Shown: piece after piece, positions 37,301 to 49,300 of the stretch
Layout: the number at the start of each line of letters is the position of its first letter
Numbering within the stretch: position 1 is the stretch's first letter
Source of the DNA: Phoronis australis
Lineage: Eukaryota; Phoronida; Phoronidae
DNA length: 64,000 bases
Assembly (NCBI GenBank): GCA_002633005.1
Contig: NMRA01000417.1
Coordinates: forward strand, 198,158-262,157
Direction: 5' to 3'
Made by a program: the position numbers and the translations under genes
The notes under the pieces: model-generated
Databases searched by the model: none
The model's input: the letters and a program-made list of their open reading frames with translations, nothing else
Told to the model about the DNA's origin: nothing

Positions 37301-40300
37301 GAAGTGGCTCGCGGTAGTGAGGAATGAAAGGTATGTTGTTGATAGCAAGTATGAGGCTGTGAAACATCTCCGTGTCTGTGGCCGGCATTTCGTCTACAGT
37401 GATTTCTCTGAAAAATTTCATCTTGCCAAAGAACTATCCATACGTTCCGTTGCCTGTGCATGTTCACGGTGCCTCTCTAGTATTTCTTGATCAGTATATT
37501 CCTGTTCGAACTGATAGCCTGAAACCTAACGATCCGACCCGTGAAATCTTCATAGGATGCCAGTGAGCTCTCGACTAAGTCGGGATTGGCGCCGGGCGAG
37601 TTGCCATGTAGACGTTTATTATTCTGCGTTCTGTTTCAAAATGAATTGTTCTCATCCTAAAATGATCCTAACCATGCTTATATGAAACTGAAACAAAGAC
37701 ACAATTGGATACAATTTCTAATGCCTTGGAGTGCTCGCAAATGTTTTGACATTATGGCGTTTTCCCATTGCTCCCAACTTGTTCGATTCTATAGCCCAAC
37801 AACATGTTGGGATGTTTACCCCTGTAGCCAATATCTTACATGACTGATTAACTCCATTCTGACATTTATGGTTGGAGGGCCAGCTCTCTTTTGTTCGATA
37901 ATTACTCTAATCTACAATAAGATCGTATCTACCCTAACTGGGCTGCGCTGTTAAAAATAAAAGTTAAGTTTTAACATATTTGAACATAAACCAATAGCGT
38001 TTCTGAAATCTTCGTCAAATGGTGATCATGTTTAGTTTTTGAATCGCCAAAATCGCCCAACTGCAACTAAAGTTACGACAATCTGTTCTTTCCAAATACA
38101 CCAATTCACTCTGATTTTGACTGTTCACATGTGGTCTGTTATAAGCGTGGCAGATAACTGACCTGCTTGTCATAACAGACAAAAGACTGTACTTGGCAGT
38201 TAACAAAGAAGCTAGATGTTATCACACACTCAGAACCCCTACGTCTGGTAAAGTAACTGAACGGGAAAAAGCTGTCATGAGAAGCCAGCAATGAATAAAC
38301 CACTGCATTACCGGCTTTTGATGCCGGCAACAAAGGTAATAGATCGGGCACCGAGGCCGTGTGAACGCATGCTAATTCAGTGTTTGCTGACAGAAAGCTG
38401 TTATGAAACAATTGCTCGATTTTATATGCTATGGTCGCATGTTAGGGGAATCTTTATTTTGAAATACAAATACATTATTCAAATCATTGTTACTGTACAA
38501 CCTGTGCCCTGACGATCTGTGGAAGGGGAACCTAACTTCGCAGCCCCCGACAAGTAGATCTGTATTCAGTTTCGTGGCTAATTCCCATAAATAATTACAT
38601 GCACATTATTTCTTTGGCTCACTATTATAGTCTTTTCATGACGAGGTTTATTTTTCGGGTTCTGAGCCACTGGCCGGGATTACGAGTCAGTCCGGCCGCG
38701 ACGGGCCTGATGGGGCTCCGAGCCACTGGCTGGGATAATGAGCGTTTTGTGTGTTTATAACCCAAAAAATCACAAGTCTAAACAACACAGATCTAGGTTC
38801 TCCTGTCTGTATTTCACGGAAGAATACTTCGAATTTATCTCCGAACAGACTCCAAACTCCTGCTACGGACCTTGGTAAATTGGCCTGCCTAACTTTGCAG
38901 GTTACGGTGTGTCCAAATACCAGTAAATCCGTAACAGAGAAATAAAACAACACGTTTTTATAAGAACTCGGTGTATTTTTAAGGGTTTTACATTGAAGTT
39001 TGTTGGTTTATTGGTGTTAAACAATGAATTCAAGTGATAAGCTGACACCATTAACCCGTGTTGTGAACTGCTGAACAGACTGCGTGTGAAACCAATTATG
39101 TCATTGGATAATTTCAACACCTCCGTCTGCCGTCACGTGTCAGGTAACGCATCCGAACCTGCCGTTATTGAGTAGAACTACTCGATGTAAATTGATACAA
39201 AATAGGTTGTTTTTTTGGGTGGCATTCTCCTTTAAATGAGAAGGAGCTAAACAAGGCGATGCGCCTGTCCAGTTGATTGTGTTTCTATTGAATATGTTTG
39301 TGTGTTTAGGTTTTCACTCATAAGGGCCACAATTTCGCTGCCAGCCACTATTACAGTACAGTCTACTGCGCCAACTGTCACAAGGCTTTGTGGGGTATCG
39401 GTAACCAGGGATACCAGTGCATTAGTAAGTACAAAACGTACCACACCCAGAGATGGGGCATATCACGTATCAATTCTCTTTTATTAATATTCATATTTTA
39501 CTGGTATGCTTATTGTCAAAGTGTGGTTAGTGACATCGATGTCAGAGAATGATGTTCTATTCACAGACTGTGAGGTGAGCTTACACAAGAATTGCCTGGA
39601 AAAGTTTGAAGATTTGTGTGGCAAAAAGAACAAAAAGGATCGTCGGTCTGTGTTGGGCTTTGACCGAATACGCAAGCCAAGTACACCTAACCCTGCTGCT
39701 AGTAAGTACTTGTTACATGTGGCTGTTATTGTCTGATGGTCTTGTTTGTTTAAATTACGAAATGGTCCTGAGTATATAGGAGAGAGGAAGGGAGGGAGGG
39801 GTGCGATGGAGGGGTAGAGGGAGGGAGGGACAGAGGGAGCGAGAGGCAGAGACAGGACGGCAACAGATTGACAGAGCTTACAAGCAACTGTTCAGGGTTT
39901 GATTTTAGTCCAATTTATGAAGTATTAAATAGGGTTTTGATTTAAGTCAGTTGGTGAAGTACTGAATAGGGTTTTGATTTTAGTCCAGGTAGTAGTGATC
40001 ATTTTTTTCCATGGAAGTGGTGAACGTGTGTCCTTACTTTGTTTATGTGAGACCTGATTGGGTGTGTGTGCATGTGAGAGGTTGTTGAAGAAGGGAGAGT
40101 AGCCCTTAATGGCTTAAAAAGTAAACTGTGTGCATGGTCAAAGCACTAATGTTGATCCCAACCATGTTTGTGTTACAGGAATTAGTCTTTCATTTGTGTC
40201 TTAGAAACTTGAAGAAATATTTGTATCACAATAAACAAATCTATTTCAGTGAGTTCTTAGCCAGCAGCATGGTCATTTCCCTGACACTTTAAGTGTGGTG

Positions 40301-43300
40301 GTTCTCAAATGTCACTGATTCTAAATTTAGCTGCGACATCATTTTATCTTAGTTTAGGAGGCTTTGAGTGTTTTTATGGCAAGTGACTTATTCTGAGTAA
40401 TTATGTGTTCTGCCAGTGACAACAGCTTCTCAATTGAAACTGAAGTAAGCGTGATCATGTACAAACATGGCCATGGTTACGAAGAACTTTCCTTCTCATG
40501 CTGTAAGTTTTAAACGTTTTTACACTGGCATGAACTTGACGGCACTGCCAAGGGAGCAAACTAATCGCCTGATGGTGGTTTTTATGCAAACTTAATTACT
40601 GAATATCAAAGTGTAAGTCAAAATGTTTTCCATGAGAAATTTTTTCTGCATCACTCCCACAGTCGATGCCTCACGATAGTTTTTTACAGGATGTTTTTTC
40701 AGTCATTGCAAAAATTTCACGTGCAGACAAAAGGAATGAGTTAGCACTTAGATTTGTCGTGGTTTGCTTATTCAACTACTGATGACACATGGCAGGTTAC
40801 TTCTAGAATTTTGGCAGATATCTGTTCATTGTGTATTTTTTCCTTTCTCAAGTTGCAAACTTTGGTACTTGAATACATGTTGGCAACTGGTCTTTCGGTA
40901 AATTCTTTACACTTATTGGACTTCAGTTTTGAAGATCATAGGTCACCAGGTGACTCTCTGGCTCATATTAAGCACCCATGGTCAGTTAAGTGTTCACCCT
41001 AATTTCTCAAATTTTATATTTAGGCGCCACTCTGATTTCCAGTCTGATCAGTTGGAAGTGCTCAGGGTGATGACACAAATGTTTACCATAATCTTCCTAG
41101 TAAAACCCTGAAATTTTTAACAGTTTGCAATTGACAAACAAACTAAGCCTTGTTTGAAATTGAGATACAAATTGGCATATTATGTAAGCCTGTATCTAGG
41201 TTCTTCTACACGGTATAAGCTAAATAGCTGAGAATATCTTAAGAAAAAGTTTATGGCAGTGTGTCAATATTGGGAGCACCACTTCCAACTATGGTCTTAC
41301 TCATTAAATTGGTTTGTGTATGAGCGTGTCTACCTAATTCTGGATTTAGGCACAGTTTCAAAATTAATGTAGTCATATGGCCAAAAATCCATGCAGATAG
41401 GGTAGTATTTAATTACAAGAAGTCATGTTTAGCTCTTGTAAATTAGTGCTTTAGCAAGATGTTTGCTTTGTGATGTTTTCAAGTAATTAGACACAGTTAA
41501 TAAACATGCAAGGCACTGCTGTGTACACGTTCTTGATTGAGGTTACATCACATTCTGATGGGAGGGTATAAATAGTGGGGAAGCGGTTGTTTGTTGAATG
41601 TACAGCATCTGGTGATTTGTGTGCACTTGGGCGTGCTCTCTCCTCCCCCTCCCCCTCTCCGCCTTCTATTTCTTACCTTTCCTCCCCTTCCTTCCTTCCC
41701 TCCTCCCTCCCTCACCCCTCCCTCCCTCACCCCTCCCTCCCTCACCCCTCCCTCCCTCACCCTTCTCTCTTTCTCTTGAACTACCAGCATGGAGTTATCC
41801 CACAATTTTTGATTGACCTATTTATCACATTAGCCAAGTCTACATACACCTATAGGATGTTAACTTTACCTGAAGCAGTAGTTATCAGCTCATGTACTGG
41901 AGGCTAGGCTGTTCTGATGAGGCGTGATGAACTTTTTAATGAGCAACATTGTGCGTGAGACAGCAGCCAGTGTCGGCATCTCAGGTGAAGTTGTGGTTGA
42001 CTGGAGTACATGCGTTGAGTGTGGTGAGGGGTTTAGCTGTTGCGATTTTGTGTATAGGGTGTGTGGCAGTGTGACCATCTGGTGACAACACTTTGGTATG
42101 ATTTTTACTGATTGGCTGGATGGTGATAATGATTTGATCTGGTGTTATACCAGTATTTGCTGACTTACTACTATTAATATAAATAGGATGGGTTACAAGA
42201 AGATGACGTATTTCTCCAGGACTGTAGCTGACTGAAATAACCAGCCAGGGCTCTCGACTTTTGCCCTATTCCTAGGATTACCTCAGGCTCTCCTAGCCAG
42301 TATTGAGACATGCATTCACTATTCTATTTGAGTTGTGTTCAACCATTACCTAATGTAACACCATCAGGAGTGTGTGGCCACTTAATCCAACAAGTGTTGC
42401 TGCTAATGTTTTCAGAGGCACTTTTTATGAGCTGCTGTTGAGATATGCAAGTGTTCGTGAAAGACGTTCTGCAGATTTTTTTTAAGTATGCAATTAATGC
42501 CAAAATGAATTTGTTATTACCTAGTTCAAAGTTTGTAGCATGATAGGAAAGCTTTGTTACGTAACCCAGTGTAAAATTTGTGAAAATTATTCTGTAATGG
42601 GATCAATTGCTACCTCATGCTTTTGATTGAAATTAAAAATTTCAAATAATAAAAACATAGGCATGCTGCAAAGGTTTAGACATGATAAGTAGATTTTGAA
42701 ATAGTTTCGTTTTTAAAATGTTCTTAGAAAGTTGTCTCATCTGCATTCAGTCATGGAATTCCCAGGAGGGAAGGCACGAGTAGGGTGAAGTGGTGTCTGC
42801 TTCTGACTTGTTTCTTGACAAACGACTGTTTTAACTTGAATCCAAATGAGATGTGTCTTATCTCTGTTATCCATCAGTACATGGTAGCTGACTTGTGCTG
42901 CTGTTTCAGTTGAGAAGGCCAAACAGTTACATGGGCATGATGACTCCGACCCCTTACTGAGCCCCAAGACACCCAGTGTGTTCCAGATGCAGCCTCCGGT
43001 CACCGAGGTGAACGAGAATGAGACAGGTAAGAATGCATTCACACCTGGTGATGAGGTCACAACCTGTTGAGCCTGGTAACTGTGAGCTCTTGCTCTTCTA
43101 ACTTAAGTCATATTTTTCTTCAGGAAGTGTCCAAATTACGCCGTTGTTTACTTTTATTTGAAAAACATTCTCTGTATCTCTTAAGTTTGATTTATTCTAT
43201 GAAAAACAAAATGTATAATTCACGTCATCATTATTACAGTTCCGAGCCTTTCTTGATCTATGACTTGTGGTCAATTCATACATTGTTCAGCAGCAAGGAC

Positions 43301-46300
43301 ACAATTATCAGTTGTAAGGGTATAAACTACACCTGACCTAGTCCTGGATGATTGATCCTGCTGTCAGTTTTAACGATTTTGTTTTTGTTTCATTGAAACA
43401 GCTGCTCATTTTTGTCAACAACTGTGAAATGTATAAACTGATGAAGACATCTGCTATCAATGGATTTTAAAATATATAAGGATTTCTGTTTCGCTTCATC
43501 CCATTCCGTTTTCAGATAAAATTATTCACTTTGGGGGGAAAAACGGAATTATAGAAATTGTCATTTTTGCAGTTCTTAGAGGCTTACTGCACCTCTGGAA
43601 ATGTTCAGAATTTTACCAAATGTTGTTTAATAGCAGTTTTGTCATACAAACCAAGCTAAACAGCAAGTACAATTTCTTTCTAAGTTACTTCATGAAGTTC
43701 CACCTGTACCAAACTTAAAAATAATTATTGTAACTAAAGTTACTTCGCTGCTTTTGAGCTATTGTAGCTATAGTCTTATGTGTGTCCATAGTTGTGTATC
43801 TGAGTGTTTGTGCCTATAAATACATGTAATATTAGCAGCTGTCGCTTGTGTATAGCTTTTGAGATGAGTCAGCCTTGCCTGGTATTGGCTCTGTTTTTCC
43901 TTTTGGTTTGTAACTGTGAAAGGTCTGCAACCCCTGGGTGTAATGTTAGTAATGTGACTTGAGGTGACATGGTGATCATAGTAGTATTACAGCTTTAGTA
44001 GATGATAGATTTGCTGACAACTTGTGTGTTAATGTTGTGCATGAATGGGATGTGAGTGATATATCTGTACCTCCATTGTTGGTGTAGTTAATTTATACTA
44101 TGGATGGTTGCTATTTTCAGCACCCCCTCGAGAGCCCCAGACCACGACTGCTGGGGGCAGCAGCTGGGTGGGTAAGCTGGTTGACCGTTACCAAGGAATG
44201 AGCAGCAATACGGACCACAAGTCTCCACCTCCTTCACCTCGAAGTCGCAGCCCTGAGGGGACACGGGCCATCAAGTGAGTACCCCTCTCTTGTATTGTCA
44301 TTAACAGGCATTGTTACTTGAGTAGCTGGTACTGTTTGGCATATCATAAACACATGGGTTGACTGAAATGGTCAACTGTGGGTACTGCTATGAGTGGTGT
44401 TGGCTCTCAATAATGATTTATCAATTAATCTGATCTGTATTTCATGGAAGGTCATTTTTTTTTCAACCAAAACTAGGTGTCAGTTATTCAAGCTTTGTTT
44501 TGATGAAAGAGTCAACGTTTTGGTTAGCATTTTATTTAAAATGATTTGATTGTTTTCCTAGACATATTTTAATGCGAACATTTCTGCTGCTTTTTCAGAA
44601 AAGAGGCGTTATCAAGGTCAGGATCACTTAAAAATGAACCGGTAAGTTAGAAAAACTTCTTCCATTGAAGATATATAATTAATTTGATTTCTTTGAAAAT
44701 TTGTATGCTTCACATTTCGTTTCATCGTGAACACTTGATTTTCCAATAGCACAGAAACTATTTGACAATTTTATGAAATTGATTTCTTTGTTATTTTATG
44801 AAATTGCAATATTTTGTTCCTGTTACAGAGACTTGGGACCAAGGTGAACCGAAGAGCAAAAAGGTATAATAGAGATTCTACACTTGCAGTGTTCTTCAAG
44901 ACAGTTTTAGGTCAAACAGAGCCTTGGCAAACATTTTCGTATTTAATTGTCATACCGGAGTTTTCTACCGACGTTCACAAGGAGTACATTCGGAAAATAT
45001 CAGTTTAGGGACCAGAAGTAAAATCTAAGTATATGTCTGAGGCATTTTCTCATTGAAATATGTGAATCAAAATTGTGGAATATTTAGTAAGTTTGGGATA
45101 CAGAAACACAAGTCTAAGTTAATGTGCTGAAGAGACGTCACGTGACTCTGCAATATGCATTTTTGAAGAATGGTAAGAGTCCAGAGCGAAGAGTATCTTT
45201 TCCCTAAATGAGCATCTTAGGGTTAATGTAGCAATATTAAGAACTTGCATGTATAACTAGAAAATGGATCCTTAAATTAATGAATCAAACCTTCAGTTGC
45301 AAGGTTGGTGTCCCTTTCCTGTGCAGTTAGGGAAAGTTTTAGGATTCACTCAATTTATGCGTATTCTCCCAAATGTGAGCCCTGGGCGTATCTGTAGAAA
45401 AGCTAACCTCTGTACACCCACTAGAGGGATCTTAATGTGGGCTTGTGTGATGGTTATTTGAAAAATATTATGGTCAATCACTCTCTTGTTGTGATTGATT
45501 ATTGTTAACTTCCTTAATGATGCACAGAGGAGAGAAGATGATCACACAAACATTTGTGGGTCATTGAAACCTTAATGCATTTGTTGGACCTGTCTGTGAA
45601 GCTGAACACTTGTAGTAATGAATATTCATGACATTGCGTAGCCTTGGAAGAATCCTGGTACAATATCCTTTCAACTGGAATAAGTTGGAAAACCTGAAGG
45701 CAGTATTGACAGCCATGACGGGAAAGTTTTTTTGTTTTCTTTTCCTGTGCACGGTACAGTCAAAAGCAGTATAGCATTGGGTTGTTGGAAGAGCTGGATA
45801 TATAATTGTCTTAGGACTCTGAATATTCTCGGTCTGGTGAAAGTAGTACGGGGGGCAGGTAGTGCCTTACCACTACCACTTGCAATGATGTGTTGGTTGT
45901 AATTGTTGTCTGTACATGTAATAGTTGCCTATATCTCTTGCAGTGATGTGAATGTGGATGAAGAAACCATCAAAGCATTAAGCGGGGAGTCCAACAATGA
46001 CAGCTCCAGTGCATCAAGTCTTTCAAACAAGTAAGTCCCTCGCTCACTCTCTCTTCTATCACAACACTTCGACATGCAAAGGTTATTTCTCCAGGAACTG
46101 AACAAAAACTGAGCTGGTTGCCTGGAGACCCAAGGCTGGCTCTAACTGCGGTTCATATGGTTGGCTTGAGAAAGGACAATTTAACTTGAGTTCAGAGCTT
46201 CCAGCATTTTAGTAAGCAGTACCACTATGACAATACTTGCACTTACAGTTGAAGGACTGTCTGGAGCCTGCACTACCACAAGGCGGCAATAACTGTTCCC

Positions 46301-49300
46301 ACCATTTTAAACATAGGATGATGTTCAAGACCTGCCATGACAAGTCCTGACAACTTTTTTATAGTACACCTTACACAGTAGTACACTGGACTGCGAAAAC
46401 TTAATACTACCTGTTGTCCTTGTACGTGTTACTAGTGTCTTGTATTAAAGGCCTCTGGTAGAATTTGTTAGTAAGTACAACAAGGCACTGTGAATTGAAC
46501 CTATGTTATCAACAGTTGTTGTGACGTCGGGGTTTTTAAGCTTTATTAATTTTCTTCCTAAGTGCATGTTTACTTACCGCCAAGACACAAATGAATCTGT
46601 TTTCTTCAGAAGTGCTGACAGCCCCAGCAACTCTACTGAGAAGCTGGAGCAGACAGTGGCGCCGTCTAGGCCCGCATTCTCCTCCCGATTCATAGCTGAC
46701 TCTGACCTGGAGGTGGAGCCTGAAATGCCTACATTAGACAAGCAGTTGCCAAAGGATGTGCTGAAGAAGTTGAAACCGAAGGAGAAGAAGCGACAAGAAG
46801 TCATCAATGGTGAGCATTCGTGAGGGGTGGGTAACACGGGCTTGGCTTGGTGCGTTGGTGTCCACAGACCTGTGTACCATATGCAAAAAAATGTGAATTC
46901 GTACGGAAATCAAGTCTCCAGTATACTAGTATGCATGACAAGGCAAAAATACGCAAATTCAGCAAATTCAAAAGAGAGTAATTTGCTTGTTTCTCAATAA
47001 ATGCGCCGATTTGTAGTCGAAACGGACGAGGAAGAAGATTTTTAAAGTTAGAAATTTAAAAAATGTTGTAAAATCATTATTTTAGCCAAAAAGTTGACCT
47101 ACAAATTCGAAAAACCTGCTTCGTTTCATTCTCGAAATAGGCTGATAATCTGCGAATCGCGAGGCCTCTTCTATCGGTATGTGTGTCACAGACCTAACCT
47201 ATAAGCAACGACTTCTGTGATTTGTGGATTGCTTACTTCGTCTAATTCTGGATATTTACTAAATACGTACTGTTGACAGAATGGCAAAGCATGAGTGGTC
47301 GCATATTCCGAGCTGTGAAGAAAGTAGCTTCTGAAAGAAGGGAACATCTGTTTTTACCACGTTATTCCAAAGAATGACAATGTCTTATTCAAGGGACTGT
47401 GGAATTTATACTGCAAGTTGCATAGCATGTTTTTTTTGCGGACATGATGACTGCACTGACTTCGTAGCATGTTGAGCCACAGTGGAGCCTCGAGCCTCGA
47501 GGTCTTTTCGCATGCAGTACGGTGGTACCTGTTCACAGTCATTTGCAATGAATAATTATTCAAAATTTTTTGAATGGTTAAGAAAATATCGTCTGGTGCA
47601 AAACATTGTCCAGTGCAGATTCATCAACACATTTTTGCAGATATGTTTTTGTGTTGAGAAATGAGGTGTACATTAGGCATGTATTAACATAACTAAGTTC
47701 AGTAAGGACATTTCCTATTGATTAACAGGATCTTTTCACGAAGCGTGTTGTCCCTCAACTAAACAACTTAAATTATTCTGAAAATTGATTATCAATTCAC
47801 TACGTGTATTTTAGAAACTGTTTCAGAGGCAAGTAAGTAGGAAAAGTACCCATGCGCGTACCGACGGGGGGGCTTGAATGAGTCCCCCATTTGGCAAAGT
47901 GGGCGAAAAGGTCCTGAGAGAAATCAAAAGTCCGAGAAAAGAAGACAAAAGTCCACTAAAGAGACAAGAATTTGGTGAAAGCTCTGAAAGCAGAGCAAAC
48001 CCGTTTTTATTAGTTAGTGAAAGGTCCACTACGAAAAATTCAACCCCCCCCATATGTTTGGGTAAATTTGGTCTGTACGCGAAAATCTGCAAATTTACTG
48101 AAAAATCTGAAAATTTGGTGTTCACAGTACTCCAATGCAGTTTTGGGGTACACAGGTCTGTATCCAGGAGGGGTGGGTGACAGTGGCTTGGGGTGTTGGC
48201 ATCTAATGAGGGGTGCATGACAGTGGCTTGGGGTGTCACTGGTCATGTGGTCTGGCCTGAGAAACGGTCTGCAAAGTGGCAGTATAATCTGAGACAAATG
48301 TGAAGTTGATTTGATCAAAGGCATAGCAAAGATAATAGATAAAGTCGGAGGAAACCATATTTTTCAAGAGAAAGAAGAATCATCCACTGGTATATTGTTT
48401 GATGACAAGAACATTTGATTTGTAATGTGACATAAAGAAGTTAATTTTAAGAACGAAATGATTTTCCAAAAGAAATGAGCACGAGTGTAGGTGATGCAAC
48501 TAATATTTTAAGGACTGCCAGGTGGTTTGCTTCAAAGAAAAGAATAGCAAATAAATATTAATCAAGATGATTGGAGATGAGACAGATGAGAGCCTGTTGT
48601 GTTCTCTATTTCTCAAATTGATTTCCCAAACAAAAATTGTTATAGACTTCCGTGGGTGTTCCTCCTGTTGTCCAGTTTGGTGACCGTTTGTACTTGTGTT
48701 TACAGAACTGTTTTTCACCGAGAAGACACATCTGCGCAACCTGAAGATTCTTGATCAGCTCTTTTACAAACCTATGATAGTAGACTCGTTTGTGTCGGAC
48801 AGTCTTGTCAGGACTGTGTTCCCCAACTTAGAGGAAGTGATCAAAGTTCACAGTATGTATTAGCATGTCTGTCTAGCTTATTAATTTATGCACTGAAAGC
48901 AATATAGCTGACAATGGAATAGAGCACAGAATAGTTCTGTGCTCAAACACCAGATGGAGTTTACAAGTTGTTGCTTAGCAGTTTTAGCAGTGGATTTATG
49001 TTGTCATAGAATGTGAAATGAGCTGTGTCCTTAAATATTTAGTGCCATTACAGATGGAGAGCTATTTGCATCAGTTGTAAATGAGCTCCGCTTATAGCTC
49101 ACATGAGGCAAATGTCTCAGTTGTTGGATTTCATTCATCTTGCGAACGCAAGTCCACACCTCACAGCATACATGCGAGGTGAGATAAGTGCTTAGCAAAT
49201 TACCGTTGGTAGCCTTTCAAATTATTTATAGCATCACATAACAACAAGAAATCTCTCTCGCTCCCTCATTGTAACTGTGTGTCCTATATTTTTGCTGATT

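Larger units (their letters stand above)
36451..39309 (+). other. intron 12-13 hosting a Kolobok-like transposon
   Basis: 36451-37027 shows nothing definable and 39236-39309 is the short acceptor side (GTGTTTAG). The bulk is the transposon annotated below, in the same orientation as the gene. Confidence 0.85.
39702..42909 (+). other. 3.2-kb intron 14-15
   Basis: Contains a purine-rich tract at 39780-39860 and the C-rich minisatellite at 41637-41765, annotated separately. Otherwise I see nothing definable. Confidence 0.7.

Noticed and set aside
41575-41907. Open frames through the C-rich array (110, 62 and 65 residues, Pro/Ser/Leu-rich, plus minus-strand Gly/Glu-rich frame)
   Set aside because: Low-complexity 15-bp repeat lacks stops in several frames; no splice or start context.
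46503-46823. 106-residue frame as a separate gene
   Set aside because: Its second half is RhoGEF exon 20; the part before 46610 is intron read-through.
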